From contig MU619258.1 of assembly GCA_025201805.1 (NCBI GenBank), positions 209,590-266,898 on the forward strand: DNA of 57,309 nucleotides, given 5' to 3'. Within the stretch, counting starts at the first letter, position 1, and each line of letters opens with the position of its first letter. Below are positions 46,061-56,280 of this stretch, one piece after another. The notes beneath the pieces were generated by a model. The model had not been told where the DNA came from and did no database searches. It saw only the letters and a list, made by a program, of their open reading frames with translations. The position numbers and the translations under genes are program-made. Source of the stretch: Parasitella parasitica. Its lineage: Eukaryota; Mucoromycota; Mucoromycetes; Mucorales; Mucoraceae.

Positions 46061-47905
46061 ATGTTCCGTCTTTTCAAAAGCACAACACTTCCTCGATTTA
46101 CTTTGGCCAAACGATATTTTACAATGGACAAAAGCCAGACATATGGCATAGCAAAGAACGGCATCACCATGAGGGTTGATTTGACCGAGAAAGAGGCCAA
46201 AATCTGCAATATACTTCAAGGGGTTTCGAGTTTTATCGCAAAAGAGAGACCAGAGTTGCCAAAGATCGAATCTCGCATTGCCGGTGGATGGGTTCGTGAT
46301 AAGGTATATACTGCCAACACGTTTATCAGCAATTCAACTGACCTATTCTTGTACAGCTTCTTGGTAAAGAATGCCATGATCTCGATGTTGCAATCAATGA
46401 TATGATGGGCTATGAATTTGCAACATACGTCAACAAGTATCTCGAAAGCCAAGGATTTCCTACAAGATTCATTGCGAAAATAGACAGCAATCCCGAGAAA
46501 TCAAAACATCTCGAAACCGCTACTACCAAATTATTCAATCAAGAAGTTGATTTCTGTAATTTGCGTACAGAAATCTATGAAGAAGGAAGCCGTATACCTT
46601 CACAAATCGTAAGTTGACTATTCCAATGCCCTTTCCTCTTGCACGACATTTTATCTGACTCCAACTAGACATTTGGTACGCCTAAAGAAGATGCTTATCG
46701 CCGCGATACAACTATCAATAGTTTGTTTTATAATGTCAATTTGCATCAAGTGGAAGATTTCACAAACCAGGTATGCGCTGTTTTTTGACTATTTGGAGCC
46801 CTTTTTTTTTCCAACGTATATCTTGTAGGGTATTCCAGATCTAGTCAAAGGACTGATTCGTACACCATTAGAGCCATTTGAAACATTTCGTGATGATCCA
46901 CTTCGTGTCATTCGTTGCATCAGATTTGCGAGTCGATTCAACTTTGAAATGGTGCCTGAATTATGTCAAGCAGCCAAAAATCCTGAAATCAAAGATGCTT
47001 TGATCAACAAAATTAGTAGAGAGCGTATTGGCATTGAATTCGACAAAATGATTGCTGGGCCTCACCCTCTTTTATCAATGCAACTGATCCATCGTCTGGA
47101 ACTATATCCTATCATCATGGCCACTCCTGGGATCAAAAGCGGTACAGTGGGCGATGCCAAGTTGGCAGTGCAAGCTGTGGGCATTTTGCAATGGTTGGAG
47201 CAGAAAGAAGGGTTCAATGCATCCTCCAAGGACGATAAAAGGACAATGATTCTGACCGCGAGCGTATTACCATTCTATGGAGCAGTTTCAGAATTCAAAA
47301 AGAAGGATGTCCCTGCAGTGCAGCTCGTATTGCGTGATTCTATAAAGGTAAAAAGAGATAAAAGATATGCTTCCCCCCCCCAAAAAAAAAAAAAGTGCTT
47401 GGGCTTATTGATATTTTTCAAGACAAACAATACAGACGTCTCTACTGTCAGCACTGTGTTCCGAGGCATTGATAGTCTGCATCATATGGCCAACAGCAAC
47501 CTGAACCAGCAGGTGAAACGCTCTGAATTGGGTATGCTCATCCGCGATTTAGGTGCGCTATGGCAAACAGCCGTTAAAATGGCTGCTGCCAAAGAACTGC
47601 TAGACGTATATCCCAATTTGAGTTGGTCTGAGGATCCTAGCGCCATCGATGCTCACACAGGCCAAGACATTTGCGATAAATACTATGCCTTGATCCAAGC
47701 TGCCAAGCAATATCAAATCACAGACTGCTATTCCTGGAAACACATTGTCGATGGGAAAAGGGCAGCACAGGTCGTCGGCATCAAGCCTGGACCCATTGTT
47801 ACTGAGTTGTTAAAGGTGCAGATGTCATGGCAGTTAGAGAATCCCAACGGAACAAAAGAAGAATGTGAGCAAGCTATCAGAGCATACTGGGAAAATAAAA
47901 AATGA
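46061..47905 (+). CDS. CCA1: tRNA nucleotidyltransferase (CCA-adding enzyme)
   Basis: 532-aa enzyme that adds or repairs the 3' CCA of tRNAs. Exons are 46061..46303, 46357..46608, 46669..46770, 46829..47347 and 47423..47905. From 46061 the protein begins MFRLFKSTTLPRFTLAKRYFT, an arginine/hydroxyl-rich mitochondrial presequence without acids. Further in-frame ATGs at 46124 (MDKSQTYG) and 46169 would give cytosolic and nuclear forms, as known for yeast Cca1. The nucleotidyltransferase head has RIAGGWVRDK and KECHDLDVAIND (the class II G-G-x-V-R-D and D-x-D motifs), followed by DFCNLRTE, the EDAYRRDTTINSLFYN block and DDPLRVIRCIRFASRF. The intron 47348..47422 is 75 nt without stops, so retention would add 25 residues. 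Confidence 0.94.
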
Positions 47906-47931
47906 GGTCCCCCCCCCCTTTTTTAGGTTGT

Positions 47932-49029
47932 TTATTTCTTTTGAAATGTAACTCTAACATTCAGCTTGTTCAATGGTTTGTATTCTGGCCTTTTCTCTTT
48001 CTGTGTTTGAGATTGTTGTGGTTTCGAGGATTCTCCAAACTCAGTTTTCATGAGTGAATCAAGCTGCATTTGCATTGTTTCTTCATAGGTGAGTTCGGGC
48101 GATAGACTTCTATCTTTGATTATATCTTTTAGTGGCATTAAAGGGCTCTTTTGCTGCTGCTCCAACACCAGATCATCCTCATCCGACAGACAGTCGAACT
48201 GCTGTTTGAGGGGTCTGCTCTCCTTTTCACCACTTGCAGTTTTGAGATGCGCTACCAGATTTCGCTTTCGTTTTTTCTCTACAGGAGCAGTAGGCGGTGT
48301 TTCTACAAAAGATGTTTCGTTTAACAGGCTGGCAATCGGTATAGGATGGTAAGTAGTGGGGTTGTTGCGGCAACACGGCACAGGATTGATCGGAATGGTT
48401 GAATTAGTTAGAGAGCGAGGTCTAGTAGTTGGAATATTATTATGGATAAATGTTAAATGAGAAGTAGGCCGAGGGTCAAATGCAAATATATCAAAGGCTT
48501 CCTGTTGATTGCTGTTTATTGACGGTGCTGGCATTATAGGTGCATTCAATAATGGCCTTTTCTTGATATTGTTCACTGGCACCTTCTTTTTGCTGCTTGT
48601 CTGTATTACGGCTTTTGCGTTCGTCTTTTTTGGCTTTGATCTTTTCCGTGTCAATTTAGGAGCTTCAGGGATTGCTCTTGTGGAGGCGACCATCACCTTG
48701 ATTTCTGCAAATTCGTCGAGTGAATCTGGAAAATCAAAAATAGTATCATCGACGTCTGGCGATGCTCTATTGCTTGTGGTTGATTTGGGAGGCGAGTTGG
48801 CCTTGTTTTCTTCAACTGCAGTATTAAGGGATGACGACGACGATGAAGATGATGATGATGAAATGCGCGATTGTAAAATGTCGACTAGGCTTGAGGTAGG
48901 CTGATGCTGTTGTCGATGTTGACATGATGGGATGCCATTTTGCTTGGGAGATGAAAACGTGTTTCCTCTTTTAAATTGATACACAGGCCTGGTTTTCTTT
49001 TGCTCTGTGAAAGCTGAGAGAACACTCAT
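47932..49029 (-). CDS. uncharacterised low-complexity protein
   Basis: 365 aa, intronless. It begins MSVLSAFTEQKKTRPVYQFK and contains a ten-serine run (about residues 57-68), then DDTIFDFPDSLDEF (acidic, hydrophobic), RKRSKPKKTNAK (basic, nuclear-signal-like) and SLSPELTYEETMQMQLDSLM. It ends in PLNKLNVRVTFQKK. No globular domain is visible, so it is probably an intrinsically disordered nuclear protein. No family is recognised. Its stop is 26 bp from the CCA1 stop, and its start is 183 bp from the divergent SWIM gene, so it sits tightly between two genes. The long uninterrupted frame and clear start support it as real. Confidence 0.7.
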   Translation of the reverse strand: MSVLSAFTEQKKTRPVYQFKRGNTFSSPKQNGIPSCQHRQQHQPTSSLVDILQSRISSSSSSSSSSSLNTAVEENKANSPPKSTTSNRASPDVDDTIFDFPDSLDEFAEIKVMVASTRAIPEAPKLTRKRSKPKKTNAKAVIQTSSKKKVPVNNIKKRPLLNAPIMPAPSINSNQQEAFDIFAFDPRPTSHLTFIHNNIPTTRPRSLTNSTIPINPVPCCRNNPTTYHPIPIASLLNETSFVETPPTAPVEKKRKRNLVAHLKTASGEKESRPLKQQFDCLSDEDDLVLEQQQKSPLMPLKDIIKDRSLSPELTYEETMQMQLDSLMKTEFGESSKPQQSQTQKEKRPEYKPLNKLNVRVTFQKK

Positions 49030-49212
49030 TTTCTGAGGAGTTGTGGGGGAACAAAAGATGTGTTTATATTTATATAGGAGGAACGCGGTGCAAAACCAAT
49101 TTGAACGCGAGTTGCCACTTTTGGGCTTCCTTGCAATTAGAGAGAAGGTAAATACACCCCCAGCGGGCGGTTGGGAAAAAAGAACTTTCTTTCATGTGGC
49201 ATCCCAACCAAA
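49030..49212. promoter_or_regulatory. 183-bp divergent promoter
   Basis: The only DNA between the divergent starts at 49029 (minus) and 49213 (plus). A TATATTTATATAGG-like AT word near 49060-49077 can serve as a TATA-type element on either strand. Co-regulation of the two genes is possible. Confidence 0.45.
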
Positions 49213-52146
49213 ATGGAAGCACACATACTGCAGTACGATTTGCTATGGCTACAGTCGATACCGTCGATTTCCAATTTATACTATTGCAAATATCTGACGG
49301 AAACGCATGTGATTTATTGTCCAGACAAAGATCTGACTATTCGTGCAGTCGCTAAAAGTATATCGCACACTATAAAGCAAGTAAGCAAGAATGGAGGTTG
49401 CTTTTCGCTATCGAATACACGTCCTGACCTTTGTATGTAGAACAGGTCCAAGAAAATCGCGCTGTATTTTGAGAAGCCATGCTCAGAAACCCGAAGAAAC
49501 GCAATTTTTTCCTTTATATTGAAGCAAATACCAGAACTGGCCTGTTTCTGCTTATCTGTGCCATGCTCACCATTGCAATCGAGCTTGCTGTTGGGCTGGG
49601 CTGCTCCGTTACAGGATCAAACGTGGAAAAGGCATTGCGCAGCGCCATACGATTCCAAAGCATTTGACCAGTTCCAACCGCCTACTGTCAAATCAGGCCA
49701 ATCTGAATGCAATGATTTCTCGGCAATGTTTGCAATTTCTGCGTCTATATTCAACAAAGAGGTTACACTAGAGTCTTATATGCCGCAACAACTTGCTGAC
49801 TCGTGTTATATTGTGTAGGCTCTTTTTGTTTATTTCACGAGCAACTTGTTATCATTTGATGCACACCAGACACCGGTTATCTCCGAGAACACTAGACATT
49901 CAATCCAAGGATGGATCGAGACATGCCAACACCAGTTCAAGTACAGTTTGTAAATAGGCCTAGTATCGCCTCCACAGATTAATCAGTATTTCTACATAGA
50001 ACACTTGTGTGGATTATAGACGAAAAAATGCTGTATGGTGATGCGATTTACAATATCAATCAGGACGGGTAAGCATTTTGGACATCGATGTATCAACTAG
50101 AACAAGGGCGGCTGACAGTATCACAGGCGGGCAGCGCTTTTACAAACATATAGAGAGTCGGTGTCAGAAGCAGTTCAAGCGTTCAACGCCAAGATTCCAG
50201 TTTACGTCTACGCAGTCGATTATTTCCACGAAACTGCTTTCGATTTGGTCAATTGCTTACTACAGTAAGTCTCAGATCTAAAGAAGCAAACGCAAACACT
50301 CCTACAACATTAGTTCATGCCACAGCCTACAGCATAGACATAGCCTTTGTATGTCAAAATCTACATTGCTAACTTGGTCTGCCGAAGAAACTAAATCGCT
50401 GGACCAACATGATTTCCTTGGCACAAGTTGCATCTATCTTCAAGAAAAGCCGTTATTCAACGTTGCCAAGTGGAAATATATACAGTAAGCGTATTAGCAA
50501 ATGTTAGAAGAGACGATTGAATGCCAATTTACCTGAAAACTTTAGCCAGTCTTCCAGTCATTCATCTGCAAAGGACAAACTGAAATACGTTACGCCCGAC
50601 ATTTTGTACGTGGAAGTTTACTTTAGACGTTATGCTTTCACCTAATCCACTTGCCTAGACAACTCTACAAAGAAGAATTGGTTGACCTGTACAGGATCCC
50701 ACTGCTACGAAACAAGGATAACGAGCTTCCCTTGACAAAATCAGAGGAAATCTCAGATAACGTTCACCACACCGTATCTGCAAAGGTAAGCAGTAAATAC
50801 ATTTTTGGCTGATCGAAACGACTCGACTAAAAATGGTCCAGACACTGCAAGTTTTTGACAGCTGGGTCGAGTTGGGATTGCAAATAGAATCAGAGCCGAT
50901 TGGTGATGCCGTTGCTAACCCATCTTCTTTCTCTGCCGCTGGTATCGAGCCGTTTACGTCGATAGAAAAATCGACAGAGGAAAGCCTAAACAAAGCCGCT
51001 TTGGAATCTGTCATTCAAGCGTTAACGATGAGAAACGTCAAGGCTTTTATAAGCAATATGGCGTATATTGAGCGCGCCACAAATCTCAAAGATCGAGTAA
51101 CCCATCTTGCTGCTCGTACCGAGGATAATGGCACTGTGCAAATGGCGGCACGTCTGCCTATTGAAAATTCACCCAACTTCACAACTTGCAGCATAACATT
51201 TAGCAAGAAAAACAACGTGTTTCAATTAGACGGTGCTAAATGCTCGTGTCCCATTGGAAACTGGGGAAATTGCAAGCATTGTGCTGCGGTGCTGCTTCAT
51301 GCACTCGATACCAAGCGCATGCAAAATACGGATGTTGATCATAATGGCAGTAGAAATGAGAGCAGTGAGCATAGTCAAAGTGATTCATCACTACTGACTA
51401 AGCGCTCTTACGATACAAGTGAAGACGGCAATACTAGCAGCTCCAACGAGAGCAGAAAAAAGGCCAATTCTAGTATTGAAAGCTACGATTCGGTAAAGGC
51501 TATACGATTTTGTCAACTACCTCAATTATTTGACAATTTGACTAGATATCTACAGTGGGATACGATCCGGACGCAACTTCTCCCCGGCAAGCATCAAATT
51601 CTACAGATGGAGTATGTGTATAGTTGACTAAATCCCAAGAGCATACGTGCTAACATATTGCAATTATCCAGGAAGTAAGTCAGTTCACTTTCAACGCATC
51701 CCAGTCTTCAATATCAACGCCGTCATTACAATCTGTGAAAAGCACCGTGGTTTCTAGCAGCGAAAGATCTTCTTTATCCCAACACACTACTAGCAGTAGT
51801 GCCAGAAGTGTCATGACCTTGCCATCATCATCTTCGCATTCAAATAGTTTGTCTGATAACCAGCAACTCAGAGACTCACTTGGTCAGATAGACGAAGACG
51901 ATGAAGAAGACAAAGAAGAAGAGATCTACATTGAACAAGCAAGTATACACACTATCATTACACATAATACGAGCGCTTATCAATTTTCTGTAGGTCCATT
52001 TCTCGCCGCCGAAAAAGGAGAAAACAGATGATCTTGAAACTAGCAAGACAGAAGACGGACAACAGTTAGCAGATACGCAACCCATAGAAGAAAGTCAGCT
52101 TTTAGCAGATACACAATTCATTGAAGATACAGACAAAGTATTGTAG
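49213..52146 (+). CDS. SWIM-type zinc-finger protein
   Basis: 788 aa in 11 exons: 49213..49380, 49441..49812, 49870..49949, 50000..50068, 50127..50264, 50314..50484, 50546..50605, 50659..50785, 50842..51611, 51680..51938 and 51994..52146. The SWIM motif CSCPIGNWGNCKHCAAVLLH (CxC-x8-CxH) lies at about 529-548, preceded by a beta-rich FTTCSITFSKKNNVFQLDG. SWIM domains bind zinc and mediate DNA or protein contacts in diverse proteins. The N-terminal 450 residues (YFEKPCSETRRNAIFSFILK, KIPVYVYAVDYFHETAFDLV) look globular but are not recognised. The C-terminus is S/T/E-rich with a repeated ADTQ-x-IE unit. The penultimate intron (51939..51993) appears to use a GC donor; the GT four bases downstream would end the protein at 52031. 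Intron 9's acceptor (AAG at 51679) is unusual. Confidence 0.8.
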
Positions 52147-52403
52147 AAAACGAATATTTTTTTTTTAATAAACTCATACCATAAACAAGTCTTTGACATC
52201 AATTATAAATACATACTGTATAACATGATCAAGGATTTGCTCAATACTGTATCACACCTTTTTTCTCATGACCGCATAGAAATTCAAGTCGCAGGTTACG
52301 CAAAATGCATGTCTCTTGATACAGCAGCACCGTGAATTATAGCAGTGAATACAAATATCTTGGGGTGTGTATCAAGGAAGCAGCAGCATAAATACAAGGT
52401 ATA

Positions 52404-52439
<36 letters not shown>

Positions 52440-52691
52440 TTTGTGTATGTGTATATATCGTTGTATTGCAAAAGAAGCCTTCTTCAGTAGTTACTGCTGT
52501 ACCTGGAGTCTTCCCACGGAAACGACAACCAGGTCATTCATGACAGGAGAGCATTTTGTAGTAATGCACTTATTTAAATGGTTTAATTGATATGCCGATC
52601 TGCCTGTGTCTATTTAAGGTGAGGAAGGAAAGCGCACATTACATTATCCGTTTTCTATTTCAACTTTCATTTTGACTCTCTACATACATTC
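52147..52691. other. intergenic region with (TA)n repeat, PNP promoter
   Basis: Contains the SWIM gene 3' end, a TA microsatellite and the purine nucleoside phosphorylase promoter. TATTTAA at 52611-52617 is a candidate TATA element 75-80 bp before the ATG, and a CT-rich leader follows. Confidence 0.5.
52407..52436. repeat. (TA)n microsatellite
   Basis: About 15 uninterrupted TA units between the SWIM and phosphorylase genes. Confidence 0.9.
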
Positions 52692-53722
52692 ATGGCCGCC
52701 ATTACCAAAGCTATTTACCAAGCAAGCGCTGATTATCTGTCAGAAAACCTCCCCAAAGAATTCCACAATGTAGTGCTTGGTGTTATCTGTGGCTCAGGTT
52801 TAGGTGGACTTGTAGAGACCATAGACGCTGATACCAAAGTCGAGTTTCTGTACAAGGATATTCCAGGTTTTGCTATAAGCACAGGTAATAGCGAAAAGGA
52901 AAAAAAAAAAAAAGAGGGGCGCGCGTTTTGCAAAGAGGTTATTAACGCATCAGTTTAGTGGTGGGACATGCTGGTAAGCTTGTATTTGGCCATTTAGGCG
53001 AATCTCGCACTCCCACTGTCTTTATGGTTGGACGATTCCATTTCTACGAAGGACACAGCATGCTCCAATGCACTTTGCCTGTCCGAGTCATGGCTTTGAT
53101 GGGGATCAAGTATCTTATTGTCACAAATGCTTGTGGCGGCCTTCAGCCCCAACACAAGGTGGGTGATTTGATGATCATCAACGACCATTTGTCTCTCCCC
53201 GGCATAGTTGGCAATAACCCGCTTGTTGGCCACAACTTTGATTTCTTTGGCCCTCGTTTTCCTGCAGTCTCGGATGCATACACCTATGCGCTTCGCAAAC
53301 TAGCCTTCAAGGCTGCATTTCAAGTAGGTATTGATCCAGACAACATCCGCGAAGGGGTGTATTGTATGGTCGCTGGCCCTAGCTTTGAGACTCGTGTAGA
53401 AGCTCGCTATTTAGCGTCCATTGGGGCTGACGCTGTTGGTATGTCCACTGTGCCTGAAGTCGTTATTGCTCGTCATGCTGGTATTAAAGTGTTGGGTATT
53501 AGTTTGATCACCAATGACGTTATACGAGCAAGAGGAAAGGATGCCAAACTGGAAGTCATGAGAGAATTGGGTCTCGACGCTAAAGAAGATACCGAGGAAG
53601 ACACTGAAAAGACAATTGCTAATCATGCCGAGGTATTAGAAACTAGCGCTAGAAGATCTGAAGATATGCAGCGCATGGTTACTCGTTTTGCTGATCTGTT
53701 GGCTGCTTCTCCAGTTATTTAG
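52692..53722 (+). CDS. purine nucleoside phosphorylase
   Basis: 318-aa cytosolic enzyme splitting inosine and guanosine with phosphate into base and ribose-1-phosphate (purine salvage). Exons are 52692..52884 and 52959..53722. Family motifs of the trimeric PNP/MTAP class appear in order: VICGSGLGGL (phosphate loop, about 32-41), VGHAGKLVFG, GRFHFYEGHSM, LIVTNACGGL, NDHLSLPG, then GVYCMVAGPSFETRVEARYL and GADAVGMSTVPEVVIARHAG, ending with LGISLITNDV, whose Asn contacts the purine in this class (6-oxopurine specificity). A short acidic insert (DAKEDTEEDTEKTIAN) lies before the last helix. Length is close to the usual 290-310 aa. Confidence 0.94.
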
Positions 53723-54047
53723 TCATTTAGCTTTCGTTTAATTTATAAATACATTATATAGAATACTGATTTTTTCTCTATGCTTGAGTTATTAAAGTGC
53801 TGTGTTATCGAATTGTGCACATGAGAGATAAGCAGATGGTTAATCTGGACCCTTGCGAGTAGTTCTTGTGACCTACGAATTTACTCATCTTAAGACACAA
53901 ACGCAGTGTAATATAGGAAAACAAAGCTTTGCGCAAATCCTTACATGTTTAACGTGGAGATTATATGCATTGATGGAATACTGTTAATTGAATGGGGGGG
54001 GTAAAAATGAGAATATCATAATATTAAAATAGTGCTGTAAGAAAAGT
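53723..54047. other. spacer between convergent PNP and P450 genes
   Basis: 325 bp of AT-rich 3' sequence, with a G8 run near 53994. No gene was seen. Confidence 0.5.
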
Positions 54048-55757
54048 CTATACAGTCCTTGCCCAAATGACCATATTCGGATCAGGTCTTAACGTAATTT
54101 GCTGCTTCTTGGAAACCTTGAATCCAGGCTTTTCAAAAAACTGAATATTTCTAATCAAAATAGCTAGCAAGATTTTGAATTCCACCAGAGCAAATTTGTA
54201 GCCAATACATTGACGACCACCAGCCAAGAAAGGCATGTATTGATAGGCGTTACCTAGACGATCACCGTCCCATCGATAAGGATTGAAATCTTCGGCATCA
54301 TCGCCCCAAATATGCTTGCTATGGTGGGTCGCAATAGGTGACAGGAATATCGTCGTGCCCTTTGGTAAGACATAGGATCCGAGGACAACAGGCACGCGAG
54401 TAACACGACTAGTAGTGGGTACTGGCGGAATTAAGCGAAGTGTTTCACGAACAACGTTGTTCAATAAAGGCAAAGTATTGATATCTTCGTAGGACGGTGT
54501 TTCGTCGTCTTGATGGAATAGAGTGCGTACCTCAGTCCTCAAATCGTCTTGAATTTCCTGATTTTGACCCAGCAGCCAAAGGCACCAGCTCAAGCTGACA
54601 CTGGTTGTTTCATGCCTAAAATTACAAGTGATTAGTTTTTTCGAAAAAAAAAGATAGCCAGCAAATTCGTTTTACCCCGCAGCCAAGAAAGTGAGACATT
54701 GGTTCCTAATCTCCTCCAAAGTAAAACCTTTGCCAGTTTCCTCATCAGTGAGATCAATCATGGTAGCCAGCAGATCCTTTGGCTTATCGTCGACGGTTCC
54801 CTTTGTCTTTGCCTCTGCCGCTCTATCAATGCCAGCTTGCACAAGCTTTCTGCTCTCTTCTTCCAACCATCTCAGATCTGTCTTCATCTTGATGTTTCTC
54901 TCTGTAGGCAAATGGCGGAATATAGGAAACATGAATGTCAATACACGCATAAATGTAACCTCGTTGGAGAAGATGTGGAGGTAGGCACGGCTAAGCTTGC
55001 TTTGATTAGGAGTACCCGCATACTCCAAAGACTTGAAATCTTGGCCAAACGCCCATCCAATCACGTCCAGTGTAGCCAAGGATAAACCACTCGAAATCTC
55101 GATCTCGGTGAATTCTTGCCCGTCCTCCGATGTAACCTTGTGGTTTGGTCCTTTGATCATATCAATCCATTGATTGCGAAGTCTGTGGCCGGGTTTAGCC
55201 ATGAGAGGTAGAAGAGAGCGAATGGAATTAACCGAGAATGCAGGATTCAGCATTTTACGTTGGTGGCGATGAGTTTGACCCTCTGCAGTGAGCAACCCAT
55301 CACCCAAGATACGGCGAAGAAATGCGGATGCCTCGGGAGTCTTGATAAAATCATACTCGTTTGACGTCAACACTTGCTTCAAGAGGACGCTGTCTGTAAC
55401 GACAACTCGTGGGATGTTCCAAGGACCATGAAATGAGTAGATTCCTCCATACATGTTTTCCCACTTTTTCAAAGGGACACCGGTTTCCTCTCTAATGATT
55501 TCTGGAAAGTTACCCATGAAGGGTAGCCAGCCTACCTTGGGGCCAGGGATTCGATTAACAGGACTAAGGTATAATCTGTAGAGAACGACTTTGAAGAAAA
55601 AGTAGGCTACGGCAGTGGATACACCCAGCTTGATTGCTAGTTTCCTGACTTGAGGATAATCAAGATGCGTAGGCTCAAGTACATGCTTGGCAACGTACTT
55701 TTGTACAGTCTCTAGCATCAATTGATAATTGTCTTGCACCAGCTTATAGTCGATCAT
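54048..55757 (-). CDS. cytochrome P450 monooxygenase
   Basis: 549-aa ER-bound heme monooxygenase. Minus-strand exons are 55757..54676 and 54615..54048. The 59-nt intron interrupts the I-helix motif, which reads FLAAGHETTS after splicing (oxygen-activation A/G-G-x-[DE]-T-T). An N-terminal membrane anchor is at about 45-65 (GVSTAVAYFFFKVVLYRLYL) with the proline hinge IPGPK. Also present are HRHQRKMLNPAF (C-helix), ETLRLIPPVP (ExxR) and the heme-binding PFLAGGRQCIGYKFALVE with the axial Cys. A preceding helix of about 40 residues before the anchor is unusual. Mucorales carry many CYP509-type enzymes and this is a reasonable guess, but the family number and substrate are not assignable here. Confidence 0.93.
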
Positions 55758-56280
55758 TTCAGATGTTTATATTTAATCGATCGAAATTATTTTATGAGAA
55801 CAAAAGGGTTTATATTTTAGGAAACCATGCGGATGCTTTTGATATATAAAACGGAGGGAGCTCACACGGTGACTTTTAACTGCTTTAGCGTTCATGAGCA
55901 GACGACTCAATAATTGGCAGGATCCTTGGTCTTGCCGCAAAATCAGTGGAACCGAATCCGCTTTTAGGAAGACACGCCAATTGCATAGCAATGACATACC
56001 TCAATGAATTCCCATTGCACTCTGGTCTCAATATACACTACACCATGAAAGAGATTTGCTCACAGAATAATGTGAGATACCCGCACGAGCAAATGATCTA
56101 CCAAAGTACAGTCTATAGCCCGAGTGTCCTTGACAGGTCTCGCTGTTTTTGACCTCATATAGATATCGAATTGTGGTGCGAGAAATAAGAAAAAGAACCC
56201 CTGGTTTGACTTTTTGTCTCCACATTTCAATTTGCTTGTTAAGAATGAAAATACATAAAATACAAGTTTATTGGAAAAAT
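55758..56280. other. intergenic: P450 promoter and DHODH 3' region
   Basis: 523 bp containing the P450 5' region. No convincing gene, RNA or repeat; the short open frames are not supported. Confidence 0.45.
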
